Source: Flavobacterium flavigenum
GTDB taxonomy: Bacteria; Bacteroidota; Bacteroidia; Flavobacteriales; Flavobacteriaceae
Direction of reading: 5' to 3'
Assembly: GCF_027111255.2 (NCBI RefSeq)
Contig: NZ_CP114285.2
Coordinates: forward strand, 2,356,001-2,420,000
DNA: 64,000 nt
The notes below the pieces were generated by a model. The model worked only from the letters and a program-made list of their open reading frames with translations. It was not told the DNA's origin and ran no database searches. Positions 1-8,464 of this stretch are shown here, piece after piece. Both the position numbers and the translations under genes were made by a program. Position 1 is the first letter of the stretch. Every line of letters begins with the position of its first letter.

Positions 1-45
1 CAAAACTCATAACTTCTTTTTACCTTAGCCAATATTTGTAAAACT

Positions 46-792
46 ATGATGTTAGTTCGTTATTTATCCCAGGTAGGGAAATATTTTTTAATGCTGAAAG
101 AAATTTTCAACAAACAGACTAAATGGTCTGTAATGAAAAAATTAATTTTCAAAGAAATCGACGATTTAATAATTGACTCCCTCGGAATTGTTTGTTTTAT
201 CTCTTTCTTCATTGGCGGGGTTGTAGCTATTCAGACTGCTTTAAACTTAACTAATCCTTTAATCCCAAAATATTTAATTGGTTTTGCAACGCGTCAGTCT
301 GTAATCCTGGAATTTGCACCTACTTTTATTTCGGTAATTATGGCCGGAAAAATGGGCTCTTATATCACTTCAAGCATAGGAACTATGCGTGTTACCGAAC
401 AAATTGATGCTCTTGAAGTTATGGGGGTTAATTCCTTAAACTATCTGGTTTTCCCAAAAATAGTAGCTTTATTAATGTATCCGTTTGTAATTGGAATCAG
501 TATGTTTCTGGGAATTTTTGGAGGATGGCTTGCCTGTGCTTATGGAGGATTTTCTACAAGTCAGGATTTTATCCAGGGAGCTCAAATGGAATTTATCCCT
601 TTCCACATTACATATGCTTTTATTAAGACTTTGATTTTTGCGATGTTGTTGGCTACAATTCCATCTTTTCACGGGTATTACATGAAAGGCGGTGCATTAG
701 AAGTTGGTAAGGCAAGTACAGTATCCTTTGTATGGACATCAGTTTGTATCATTCTTCTAAATTATATATTAACTCAATTATTATTAGGATAA
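46..792 (+). CDS. mlaE: MlaE-family ABC transporter permease
   Basis: This is an integral membrane permease of the MlaE (YrbE/DUF140) family, 248 aa, close to the usual family length. In characterised systems MlaE pairs with the MlaF ATPase and an MCE protein to move phospholipids between the inner and outer membranes. The N-terminal amphipathic stretch, the segment SFFIGGVVAIQTA near residue 57 and the EQIDALEVMGVN motif near residue 126 are family hallmarks. The stop codon overlaps the start of the ATPase gene (TAATG), so the two are translationally coupled. No MCE (MlaD) gene follows here, so the partner must lie elsewhere. The family call is very secure; the lipid substrate is inferred from the family. 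Confidence 0.95.
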   Translation: MMLVRYLSQVGKYFLMLKEIFNKQTKWSVMKKLIFKEIDDLIIDSLGIVCFISFFIGGVVAIQTALNLTNPLIPKYLIGFATRQSVILEFAPTFISVIMAGKMGSYITSSIGTMRVTEQIDALEVMGVNSLNYLVFPKIVALLMYPFVIGISMFLGIFGGWLACAYGGFSTSQDFIQGAQMEFIPFHITYAFIKTLIFAMLLATIPSFHGYYMKGGALEVGKASTVSFVWTSVCIILLNYILTQLLLG

Positions 793-1553
793 TGATAGAA
801 GTAAAAAACATAGAAAAATCATTTGGTGACAGCAAAGTTTTAAAAGGTGTTTCGACAGTTTTTGAAACTGGAAAAACCAACTTAATTATTGGGCAGAGTG
901 GATCGGGAAAGACAGTTTTATTAAAAACACTATTAGGAATTCACACACCCGACTCAGGAACAATTGAATTTGATGGCAGGGTTTATTCTGATTTAAACAA
1001 GGATGAAAAACGTGAATTGAGAACGGAAATCGGAATGGTTTTTCAGGGAAGCGCTTTATTCGATTCGATGACTGTGGCAGAAAATGTAGCTTTTCCGTTA
1101 AGAATGTTCACAAATAATAATAAAGCTCTAATCAAAGAACGTGTTGATTTTGTTTTGGAAAGAGTAAATCTGGTTGATGCACATCAAAAGCTTCCTTCTG
1201 AAATCTCAGGAGGTATGCAAAAACGTGTAGCGATTGCCCGTGCGATTGTAAATAATCCAAAATATTTGTTTTGTGATGAACCAAATTCAGGATTAGATCC
1301 AAATACCTCAACTTTGATCGATAATCTGATTCAGGAAATCACAAAAGAATACAATATTACAACTGTAATTAACACACACGACATGAACTCTGTGATGGAG
1401 ATAGGAGAAAATATTGTTTTCTTAAAAAAAGGACTGAAAGCCTGGCAGGGCACAAAAGAGGAAATCTTTAGAACGGAAAACAAAGACATTGTAAAATTTG
1501 TTTATTCTTCGAATTTATTCAAAAAGGTAAGAGAGGCTTATCTAAAAGGGTAA
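792..1553 (+). CDS. mlaF: MlaF-family ABC transporter ATP-binding protein
   Basis: This is the cytoplasmic ATPase partner of the preceding MlaE permease (253 aa). An upstream in-frame ATG at 732 lies inside mlaE; the start at 792 is preferred because the protein then opens with MIEVKNIEKSFG, the normal ABC N terminus, and overlaps the mlaE stop by one base. Walker A GQSGSGKT is at residues 34-41. The signature SGGMQKRVAIARA is near residue 138 and Walker B YLFCDEPNSGLDP near 157. The INTHDMNSV H-loop follows. It probably energises lipid transport to or from the outer membrane together with an MCE protein not present here. Confidence 0.95.
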   Translation: MIEVKNIEKSFGDSKVLKGVSTVFETGKTNLIIGQSGSGKTVLLKTLLGIHTPDSGTIEFDGRVYSDLNKDEKRELRTEIGMVFQGSALFDSMTVAENVAFPLRMFTNNNKALIKERVDFVLERVNLVDAHQKLPSEISGGMQKRVAIARAIVNNPKYLFCDEPNSGLDPNTSTLIDNLIQEITKEYNITTVINTHDMNSVMEIGENIVFLKKGLKAWQGTKEEIFRTENKDIVKFVYSSNLFKKVREAYLKG

Positions 1554-1575
1554 AATCTTTAAAATTTCAATATTT

Positions 1576-1620
1576 AAAATTCCAAATTCCAATCTTAGTT
1601 TAATTGGGATTTGGAATTTC
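1576..1620. repeat. Palindromic intergenic repeat (TTCCAAATTCCAA type)
   Basis: A left arm of AAATTCCAAATTCCAA type (1577-1592) pairs nearly perfectly with AATTGGGATTTGGAATTT (1602-1619). It sits between the converging mlaF and SprT-like genes, so it could end transcription from either side. A related TTTGGAATTT stretch occurs at about 2280-2315, upstream of the SprT-like gene. Confidence 0.55.
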
Positions 1621-1643
1621 TATATTTGGAATTTAATTTCTCT

Positions 1644-2246
1644 TTATTGAATATTTATTAATTCTACCTCAGCATTTGGATTAAAAAGATATAATTTCCC
1701 GGTACTAATTTCCAGACATTCAAAACGTTTTGTCCGTACAGCAATTTTCTTGAAAATTTTCCCATTTTTAATTCTGAAAACACTGCCATACGGAATTTCA
1801 AAAACATAATTTTTATCATTTTCCTTATCATATTGCTTCAAAGCCAATGATAAAGTAGTATCGGTATCACTGCTTGCAGAAGGGTTCTTAAAATGTCTCG
1901 CCAATAAGGGAAGAATTTGATTTGGAAAAATCTCCGGACGAATAAAGGGTATCATTAATCGCTGAAAGGTCAATTTCCATTCATTACCGTGAGGTTTTAT
2001 ATTTCGTCCAAACTTTTCAAAAGCAACTAAATGAGAAATTTCATGAATCAGCGTAATCAAAAATCGATATTTATTTAAACTCGCATTGACTGTTATTTCA
2101 TGTTTGCCACTCGGTCCTCTCCTGTAATCACCATGACGTGTCTGACGCTCGTTAACGATTTTAAGGTGCACCTGATTGGCAACGATCAAATCGAAAACAG
2201 GCTTTACGGCATGTTCGGGGATATATTTGGCTAGTGTTTCGCTCAA
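1644..2246 (-). CDS. SprT-like zinc metalloprotease domain protein
   Basis: A 200-aa soluble protein with a SprT-like fold. The zinc site is visible as HEISH (H68, E69, H72) followed by H86 in KPHGNEW, the usual third ligand of the family. SprT/Spartan relatives are zinc-dependent proteases; the eukaryotic member cleaves DNA-protein crosslinks, while the bacterial role is poorly defined. It has no signal peptide, so it is cytoplasmic. The gene lies 71 bp downstream of the SDR gene on the same strand and converges with mlaF. The family is secure, the biological target unknown. Confidence 0.88.
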   Translation of the reverse strand: MSETLAKYIPEHAVKPVFDLIVANQVHLKIVNERQTRHGDYRRGPSGKHEITVNASLNKYRFLITLIHEISHLVAFEKFGRNIKPHGNEWKLTFQRLMIPFIRPEIFPNQILPLLARHFKNPSASSDTDTTLSLALKQYDKENDKNYVFEIPYGSVFRIKNGKIFKKIAVRTKRFECLEISTGKLYLFNPNAEVELINIQ

Positions 2247-2317
2247 TTTGAGTTAAATGTTTTTTGTTAAAAGTTAGATGTATTTGGAATTTGGGTTTTA
2301 AAAAATTGGAATTTAAT

Positions 2318-2995
2318 CTACGGATTGGTAGAAGAAACTTCTAATATCTTTCCATTAAAATATTTATTCCCATTAAGCGTAAAATCATAAATATAAGTTG
2401 CCATTCCTTCAGCAGAAATGGGAGCCTGATAACCAGGGAAAGCCTCATTCAGCATTTCAGTCTGGACAGAACCTAAAGCCAAAACATTAAATGAAATGCC
2501 TTTTTCTTTGTATTCTTCAGCCAGTAATTCTGTTAAGGTACCAACAGCACCTTTGCTTGAACTATAAGCTGCTAAACCTGCGAATTTCAAACTTCCGCGA
2601 ACACCGCCAATCGAACTGATGGTTACCACATGACTGCCTTTTTCAAGATAAGGCAAACAAATTCGGGTTAGATTAGCAACGGCAAAAACATTCACTTTGT
2701 AAATACTTTCAAAATCAGCATGAGTGGTTTCTGCAAAAGGTTTCAAAAGCAAAGCGCCTGCGTTGTGTACTACAGCATCTACTTTTTTCCATGTTGAAGA
2801 AAGAAAATCGCTCACAATATTGAGTTGAGATTCATCTGCCAGATCAACTGAAAGACAGGTTACATTTGGGTGTTCTAAAAGCGCTTGCGGAATTTTTCTG
2901 GAAATCGCTAAAACATTATGTCCTGCATTGGCAAACTGTAAAGCCAGTTCATAACCAATTCCTCTACTCGTTCCAGTAATAATAATATTTTTCAT
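2318..2995 (-). CDS. SDR-family NAD(P)-dependent oxidoreductase
   Basis: A 225-aa short-chain dehydrogenase/reductase with a Rossmann fold. The cofactor glycine motif TGTSRGIG is at residues 7-14, the NAG motif (here HNAG) at 77-80, and the catalytic YSSSK pair is Y144/K148 with serines at 127-128. An arginine right after the TGTS core suggests NADP(H), but this is not decisive. It follows the M28 peptidase gene by 36 bp on the same strand and may be the end of the long operon. The substrate cannot be read from the sequence. Confidence 0.9.
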   Translation of the reverse strand: MKNIIITGTSRGIGYELALQFANAGHNVLAISRKIPQALLEHPNVTCLSVDLADESQLNIVSDFLSSTWKKVDAVVHNAGALLLKPFAETTHADFESIYKVNVFAVANLTRICLPYLEKGSHVVTISSIGGVRGSLKFAGLAAYSSSKGAVGTLTELLAEEYKEKGISFNVLALGSVQTEMLNEAFPGYQAPISAEGMATYIYDFTLNGNKYFNGKILEVSSTNP

Positions 2996-3031
2996 GCCAC
3001 AAAAATAATCAAATCTTCTAAAAACGAGTCT

Positions 3032-4009
3032 TTATTTAGTCATTGTAATTTCTTGCGTTGGAGTTGTTGCAATTTTGGTAACAGCCGGCAAAAACTCCTG
3101 CGTAAATTTAGTGATATGCGGAATATTCATTAGCTGAAATTCATCTGACGGATGATGATAAAATTCGAAATTCTCAAAATCAAAAGTACTTATGGACTGA
3201 CACGGTTTTTTGAATGCTTCATAAAAAGAATAATTATCAGAACGGTAAAAGAGTTCATATTCGGCTTCTTTTGGAAGAAAGCCAATTGTATTCTTTCCGG
3301 TATACTGATTAATCCTTTCGGCCATATTTGATTTATCAAAACCTGTTATGTAGGCAAGATAATCACGTTTCATAGGTACACCCACCATCTCAATGTTGAG
3401 CTGGGCGTATAAATTAAAATCTTTCTTTTTAAGTTTTTGCACTAAACTTTTAGATCCTAATAATCCTTTTTCTTCCCCGGCAAAAAACACAAAAAGGATG
3501 CTTCTTTTATTCAATTTTGTCTTAGCGAAATATTTAGCCATTTCTGCAACTACGGTGACTCCGGAAGCATCATCGTTTGCACCGTTATTGATCACATCAT
3601 CCTGCTTGTTTTTCAGTAAACCAATATGATCATAATGTGCACTTAAAACCAAAAACTCTTTTTTGAGTTCAGGATCGCTTCCTTCTAAATATCCCACAAT
3701 ATTATATGCCGGCGATTTAAAATTCGTAAGTGTATCACGATACGTACTGAAATAAGGCTTTACATTATTCTTCTTAAAAAAATCCTCTAAAAAAACAGCT
3801 GCTTTTTCAATTCCCCTCGTTCCTGTCTCTCTTCCTTCGAGTTCATCAGAAGAAAGATATTTTAAAAAATCTGAGACTTCATTTTGTTCGACCAAATAAT
3901 TGCTTTCAATAGCGGTTTCTTTGGAAGCTGTTTCTCCGACTGATGAAATATTAGATTTGCAGCCCAATAAAATAAACGGAAAAAGAAAGTATAGTTTTTT
4001 CATAGTCAA
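3032..4009 (-). CDS. M28-family zinc metallopeptidase, lipoprotein
   Basis: A secreted, lipid-anchored aminopeptidase-like enzyme of 325 aa. The N terminus carries a lipoprotein signal with lipobox LLGC (C17). The co-catalytic zinc site of family M28 is clear: HYDHIG (H125, D127), NGANDDASG (D146/D147) and the glutamate pair GEEKG (E179 base, E180 ligand). M28 enzymes remove N-terminal residues from peptides; exposure at the cell surface or periplasm would suit nutrient peptide processing. It lies 16 bp after the LysE-like gene on the same strand. Translation could also start two codons later at the MKK. Confidence 0.9.
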   Translation of the reverse strand: MTMKKLYFLFPFILLGCKSNISSVGETASKETAIESNYLVEQNEVSDFLKYLSSDELEGRETGTRGIEKAAVFLEDFFKKNNVKPYFSTYRDTLTNFKSPAYNIVGYLEGSDPELKKEFLVLSAHYDHIGLLKNKQDDVINNGANDDASGVTVVAEMAKYFAKTKLNKRSILFVFFAGEEKGLLGSKSLVQKLKKKDFNLYAQLNIEMVGVPMKRDYLAYITGFDKSNMAERINQYTGKNTIGFLPKEAEYELFYRSDNYSFYEAFKKPCQSISTFDFENFEFYHHPSDEFQLMNIPHITKFTQEFLPAVTKIATTPTQEITMTK

Positions 4010-4025
4010 AGTTTTAGCTTTAAAG

Positions 4026-4682
4026 CTAAAACTTTAAAGCGATTGATTTAAAATATTTTTTATAGACTTTTGCTACCTGAATACTTCCAAGTAAAATAAA
4101 AAACAATGGAATAAAAACAGGTACTATATACTTTGAAAATTGGTTTGTTTTTTGAACAACAGTTTGCAGTATGACTATTAAACTTAACATTCCGATAAAA
4201 ACCCCACTCAAAGTTCCAGCAATATAGTAATATTTCAGCTTTTTTTCAATTATGATATATTCCTCTTTGACCAAATATAGATTCCAGCTGGTCCAAAATG
4301 GCAATTGCAAAAAGTTGAGGCAATTTAAAACAACGCCAATTGCAAATGGCGAATATATTAAAGAAGTATTCAAATTACTTTTTGACGAAATATTTGAAGA
4401 CGCTGAATAAAAATAATACGCGAGAAGAAACATAAAAAACACTGAAAAAAAATCTATAAGTTTCATTAGCTTTCTATTTTTAACCAATTTCTGAGCAAAA
4501 AGAAGCGTAAAATAAATCACAAAACTTTCTACAAAAACAACGCCGCATAAAAAGAAAACTAAATTATGAAAACCATATTTAGTATAAATTTCCAATCCAG
4601 CTAAATTGAGATATCCTAAAGGAATTGATCCAATAAAACTTACCAGAAATCCAACTGCTATGTTTTGCAATATTTTAAGCAT
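4026..4682 (-). CDS. LysE-type translocator family membrane protein
   Basis: A 218-aa inner-membrane protein with about six hydrophobic helices. The N-terminal SFIGSIPLGYLNLAGLEIY resembles the conserved Gly-Pro opening helix of LysE/RhtB exporters, which export amino acids or related small metabolites. It follows the ATP-grasp gene after a single base, so co-translation is likely; an exporter beside a ligase-like enzyme would suit export of its product, but that is speculation. The assignment rests on topology and one motif, so it is moderate. Confidence 0.7.
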   Translation of the reverse strand: MLKILQNIAVGFLVSFIGSIPLGYLNLAGLEIYTKYGFHNLVFFLCGVVFVESFVIYFTLLFAQKLVKNRKLMKLIDFFSVFFMFLLAYYFYSASSNISSKSNLNTSLIYSPFAIGVVLNCLNFLQLPFWTSWNLYLVKEEYIIIEKKLKYYYIAGTLSGVFIGMLSLIVILQTVVQKTNQFSKYIVPVFIPLFFILLGSIQVAKVYKKYFKSIALKF

Positions 4683-4683
4683 T

Positions 4684-5718
4684 TTAAAAATTTAGAATTT
4701 TGTTGTTTTGAGCCACGTGTAAACGGTATTCATTCATGCCTACTTTATAATCTAAATAAGGAAATCCTCTTTTATGATTGGCAGCACTTATTTCGTACAT
4801 ATACGTAATATGTCGTGCCAGTTCTTTCCATGCAAACCATACAGAATGTTTAGGATCGTAAATATGAGTGGGTTCACTTGCTGCGCCATTTAATTCTACG
4901 ATTTGAAAATTCTCGCCTCTTTCCAGTTCTTCAAAAGAATTGTACATAATGTCAAATCTTCCAAAATAAAATTCCGGAATCTGAGAACAAATCTTATTAA
5001 TTGTTTCTGTCAGTTTTGGTGTAATCAAATGACTACCATCTATAAATTTAGCGCCACGGGCATGATTCCCAAACGGTACTAAATTTACACTTTCTCCCTT
5101 AGGGACTACTCGATGCAAAAGATCTCCATATTCTTCTTTTAATGCTTTAAACTGTAGTTCAAATCTGGGTGTTTTATGAATTAAATCTTCAATCGTTGAA
5201 ATGCCATCACCAATAACAATCAAAAACTCTTTGGCAACAATTCCCGTAATTCTCCCTTGTTGTTCATGCGGATGGCGAACATAAAAAACACCAACTTCTT
5301 TTTTAAATGTAATCATATCCTGAAGCAGAAAATCAAAATTTGCTTTCTCGGCATAACTATTCAGTTCTGAAACATTTTGAATTTTTTTGACTCCGGAACC
5401 TCGCAAACCAATATCAGGTTTTGCTATTAATGGAAAATAAATTCCGTATTCTATTGCTTTATTGACAATATCTTTTATTTCACTATTTTCCTTAATCAAA
5501 ATAGTTTTGGGATAATACTCCTTTGGAAGCAAATCATAAATCTGCTTTTTGCTTTCCATTAAAAATCCTCCATTCTTAATTTTTGGATTGGATGCATTAA
5601 AGAAAAAAATAGATCTTGCTTTGATTGCATAATACGCCCAAAGAAAATAAATTGGAATATATAAAACCTGAAACGGCCAATATTCCCAATTTGCGATTTT
5701 ATGGAAAAATAGCTTCAT
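4684..5718 (-). CDS. ATP-grasp domain protein (D-Ala-D-Ala ligase-like)
   Basis: The reading frame is open from 5796, but a start at 5718 is preferred. It gives a 344-aa protein opening MKLFFHKIANWEYWPFQ and avoids overlap with the NRDE gene, which ends at 5732. The middle shows ATP-grasp features: a nucleotide-binding lysine in LIAKPDIGLRGSG and the metal-binding pattern GRFDIMY then FQIVELNGAASEPTHIYDP, where the D and ELN residues coordinate magnesium. ATP-grasp enzymes join a carboxylate to an amine or thiol through an acyl-phosphate. A hydrophobic N-terminal stretch could anchor it at the membrane. The substrate is unknown. Confidence 0.8.
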   Translation of the reverse strand: MKLFFHKIANWEYWPFQVLYIPIYFLWAYYAIKARSIFFFNASNPKIKNGGFLMESKKQIYDLLPKEYYPKTILIKENSEIKDIVNKAIEYGIYFPLIAKPDIGLRGSGVKKIQNVSELNSYAEKANFDFLLQDMITFKKEVGVFYVRHPHEQQGRITGIVAKEFLIVIGDGISTIEDLIHKTPRFELQFKALKEEYGDLLHRVVPKGESVNLVPFGNHARGAKFIDGSHLITPKLTETINKICSQIPEFYFGRFDIMYNSFEELERGENFQIVELNGAASEPTHIYDPKHSVWFAWKELARHITYMYEISAANHKRGFPYLDYKVGMNEYRLHVAQNNKILNF

Positions 5719-5731
5719 CTTTATTTTTTTA

Positions 5732-6442
5732 TTAAATATTAATAAATGCGGTAGAAAAATTTTGTGCTGCGAGCAAATCATGGTATTCAATGACACTTTT
5801 ATTTTGTTGAATTGAAACTTGCGTAATACTTACCGTTTTCAAAACATTTTCCCGATTGATTATCAAACCATTTTCACAATCATCTCCCTCCGTATTTTTA
5901 TGAAAATGCATCATATCTAATGGTGAAATTTCTTTTTTATCTTTTAAGAATTTAGCAAACCATCCAGAACGTTTTTTTCGAATTTCATCTGAATATAAAG
6001 TTACCGAAGACCATATATAATTTTGGGTTTCATCTAATAGCTTTGTTCTTTTTAAAATACCATCCCAAATAAGTTCGTACAGCTTTTTATCCTGGTACAA
6101 AACCACTGTAAATGGCTCAATATCTTCCAGATTAATTTGGTGCCAAAAATGGATTGGAGAATTACTTCCAATAATATCCAAAGCAATCACACCGCGGCTC
6201 TTTCGATACAAAAACTGAACTTCATGCTTTATAATTCCTCCGTTTAAAAGCACCAAAATTGTTCCATTTGCATCTGCCGCAAACCAGGTCCCTCCAGCTT
6301 TTGGATCTTTTGGGTATATGATATTTTTATCGCCACAGATGTAATTTCCAGGCGGAATCGCGTTTGGCCGAATCACTTTTTCATCCCGGTTTGAAGTGAT
6401 TATTACGGTTTGATTATTGTTGATAAAACTTACTGTACACAT
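5732..6442 (-). CDS. NRDE (TANGO2-like) family protein
   Basis: A 236-aa protein of the NRDE/TANGO2 family. It begins MCTVSF, with the conserved Cys2, and carries the family-naming motif in SNRDE (residues 17-21). The segment KDPKAGGTWFA and the ANGTILVLLNGG stretch are also typical. Family members occur from bacteria to humans; the eukaryotic protein has been linked to heme and lipid handling, but the bacterial reaction is not established. Its start overlaps the end of the DinB gene by 13 bp, so the two are probably co-translated. Confidence 0.85.
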   Translation of the reverse strand: MCTVSFINNNQTVIITSNRDEKVIRPNAIPPGNYICGDKNIIYPKDPKAGGTWFAADANGTILVLLNGGIIKHEVQFLYRKSRGVIALDIIGSNSPIHFWHQINLEDIEPFTVVLYQDKKLYELIWDGILKRTKLLDETQNYIWSSVTLYSDEIRKKRSGWFAKFLKDKKEISPLDMMHFHKNTEGDDCENGLIINRENVLKTVSITQVSIQQNKSVIEYHDLLAAQNFSTAFINI

Positions 6443-6918
6443 TGTTTTTTATATTCGATTGTAGAACGGGCAACACCAAAATTATCATCCAGCAAAATAT
6501 TTTCATATTGCAATACAGCTACTTTAATTAACGCCTGATGATGAATGCAATGTTCCAGATTATACAAAAGTTCTCTGTAATAATTGCTTTGAATTCTAAA
6601 GGTAAGTCCGTCGATCATTTGCTCTAAATAGATTATTTTATTTTCTTTCCGAAGGTTATTTTTAATATTCAAAATACATTCTTTTGCAAATTCGGTTTCC
6701 GTTTGAATTTGTTTGTTCCGTTCCCGGTTATCGTAATTCAAGGCTCCTGAATCATAACCATTTTCAAGACATTGAAACATTTCAAGAATATGGCGGGTGT
6801 GTTCGCCAATACTCGAATTGCTTAATGCTTCACATGATTTTGAGTAAGCTGAGTCAGAAATCTGATTCAGCAAATTTGTTAACTCATCTAAACTATAATT
6901 AATGGATTTTATCAGCAT
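6430..6918 (-). CDS. DinB-family protein
   Basis: A 162-aa four-helix-bundle protein of the DinB/YfiT type. The metal-binding histidines are visible as GEHTRH (H40, H43) and EHCIHHQAL (H123, H126, H127), the usual three-histidine layout. Some DinB-like proteins act as thiol-dependent transferases for bacillithiol or mycothiol; the thiol used here is not known. It starts 2 bp after the DoxX gene ends and overlaps the NRDE gene by 13 bp, within a cluster that also encodes a peroxiredoxin, so a stress or thiol role is plausible. Confidence 0.85.
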   Translation of the reverse strand: MLIKSINYSLDELTNLLNQISDSAYSKSCEALSNSSIGEHTRHILEMFQCLENGYDSGALNYDNRERNKQIQTETEFAKECILNIKNNLRKENKIIYLEQMIDGLTFRIQSNYYRELLYNLEHCIHHQALIKVAVLQYENILLDDNFGVARSTIEYKKQCVQ

Positions 6919-6920
6919 GA

Positions 6921-7307
6921 TTATTTTGTTTTTAGAAGGTTAATGATTTTATGTTTATTGAAATATAGCAATCCTAAACAACACATAATTGTGATAAGTG
7001 CAAGTGAAAAAAGTAGTCCTTTATCCGCTTGCACTTCAATTCCTAAAACAAATAAATGCGAAAGAACAGCGCCAGTCATAACGCCAATTCCGCATAAAGC
7101 CCCAAGCCACGTTGTTTTAGGAATTAAAATTAAAATTACCACTAATAATTCTGCAATACCGGAACCAATTCTTCCATAAGGTTCAATTCCCAAAGTCGAA
7201 AAAATGTACACACTTTCGGGCGCGCCGGTAAATTTAAAATACAAAGTCTGCAGTAAAATAACCGAAGCAGTTATCTTTAAAATCCAGATTATCAATGCTG
7301 TTTTCAT
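6921..7307 (-). CDS. DoxX/MauE-like four-helix membrane protein
   Basis: A 128-aa membrane protein with four predicted helices and a short loop pattern (LYFKFTGAPESVYIFSTLGIEPYGRIGSGIAEL) typical of DoxX-like proteins. These small proteins are often co-encoded with oxidoreductases and redox stress genes, but their activity is generally undefined. It lies 6 bp after the YHS gene and 2 bp before the DinB gene, so it is part of the same transcription unit. A second DoxX-family gene is found at 23192-23593. Confidence 0.82.
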   Translation of the reverse strand: MKTALIIWILKITASVILLQTLYFKFTGAPESVYIFSTLGIEPYGRIGSGIAELLVVILILIPKTTWLGALCGIGVMTGAVLSHLFVLGIEVQADKGLLFSLALITIMCCLGLLYFNKHKIINLLKTK

Positions 7308-7313
7308 AACCTT

Positions 7314-7772
7314 TTATTTATAGATTTTTTTCCAATTCACTTCAGCCTTTGTTTTCAAATTAGCTTCGTCCTTATTCCAGCTTTTCAAAGTATTATTAAA
7401 AAAAGCATTGTAAAACAAATACAATTTTCCATCTACAATTTTAAATGTTTCCGGGTTTATTTCAACTTTTTCTCCAGCACTTCCCATTGCGTACGCGCAC
7501 CATCCGCCAAATTGAGGTTCATAAAGAGCCGGATTTTTTACAAAAACATCTTTATTTCCTGAAGAAGAAAATTTATAAATTACCCCCATATAGGCAGCAC
7601 TAAATTCATTTTTCCCTTTTACCGCTCTATTTTGTTTAAAATACGCTACCGGATCATAACCCTGAATGGCAGTTTTATTCTCTAAGTTATATTGAGCAAT
7701 TCTTTTCGCGTCATTTTGAGAAAATGAAACCGCTGATACTAAAACGAATACTAATAAAATTATCTTTTTCAT
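7314..7772 (-). CDS. YHS domain-containing secreted protein
   Basis: A 152-aa exported protein. It has a Sec signal peptide (residues 1-18, ending VSFSQ) and a YHS-type domain starting at IQGYDPVAYF (about 36-46), followed by KYKFSS-like and FGGWCAYAMG segments. YHS domains are small, metal-associated folds found in copper and heavy-metal proteins and in periplasmic proteins of unknown function. It sits 6 bp behind the peroxiredoxin gene and 6 bp ahead of the DoxX gene, suggesting one periplasmic redox or metal-stress operon. Confidence 0.88.
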   Translation of the reverse strand: MKKIILLVFVLVSAVSFSQNDAKRIAQYNLENKTAIQGYDPVAYFKQNRAVKGKNEFSAAYMGVIYKFSSSGNKDVFVKNPALYEPQFGGWCAYAMGSAGEKVEINPETFKIVDGKLYLFYNAFFNNTLKSWNKDEANLKTKAEVNWKKIYK

Positions 7773-7778
7773 CTTATT

Positions 7779-8375
7779 TTAATTTAAGTTTTTTAATACT
7801 GAAACTAATAATTCAGATGTTATACGATGCCTGAAATCTGGCGAAATGTATTCAAAAAGAATATCACCGTCCGTATTTACTACAAACAAAGAAGGAACAG
7901 GTAAAAAGTTGGTATTCACCCCTTTTGAATGTACGTTAATAACTGATTTATAGTTTTCCGGAGCTTCAAAAGCAATCCCAAAAGCTTTGATTAATTCTCC
8001 TTTTGAGTCAGAAAGCAAAGTATATTTTACTTTATTCTTTTCTACGGTAATTTTTAAATTCTCGGGAGCATCCGGACTTATAGCAATAATTTGATATCCT
8101 AAATCCAGGACTTGTTTTTCGGTTTCCGCCAAAGCAGATAAATGCAAATTACAGTACGGACACCAGCCTCCGCGGTAAAAAATTAAAACCGTTTTCTTTG
8201 TCCTGATTAAATCAAAAACGTTTATGTCTTTGTTTTCAGATGTTTTTAAAATTAAATTTGGAATCTTCTCTCCTATCAACAAAGGAGCAATATCAGTTGC
8301 AGACTTGGGAACTGCATTTTGGGAATTGGCAGCAATACTAAATACCGCCAAAAGCATTATGAGTGTTTTTTTCAT
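7779..8375 (-). CDS. Exported peroxiredoxin-like (AhpC/TSA) thioredoxin-fold protein
   Basis: A 198-aa protein with an N-terminal signal peptide (cleavage after about residue 18) and an AhpC/TSA-type thioredoxin fold. The redox motif YRGGWCPYCNLH contains C72 and C75, a CxxC arrangement at the peroxidatic position that is typical of the peroxiredoxin-like family in Bacteroidetes. It probably reduces peroxides or disulfides in the periplasm. It is the first gene of the close-packed run behind the Crp/Fnr regulator (89 bp gap), making it a likely target of that regulator. Confidence 0.88.
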   Translation of the reverse strand: MKKTLIMLLAVFSIAANSQNAVPKSATDIAPLLIGEKIPNLILKTSENKDINVFDLIRTKKTVLIFYRGGWCPYCNLHLSALAETEKQVLDLGYQIIAISPDAPENLKITVEKNKVKYTLLSDSKGELIKAFGIAFEAPENYKSVINVHSKGVNTNFLPVPSLFVVNTDGDILFEYISPDFRHRITSELLVSVLKNLN

Positions 8376-8464
8376 GATTAATAGTTTTATCTTTTATGAT
8401 GATGTAAAACTACTTTACTATGAAAAAACAAAATGTCGGCTAATTTACACTTTAGGTAAAATAA

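Noticed and set aside
732..794. Earlier start for mlaF at 732
   Set aside because: It would lie inside mlaE; the ATG at 792 gives the standard ABC N terminus and a coupled TAATG.
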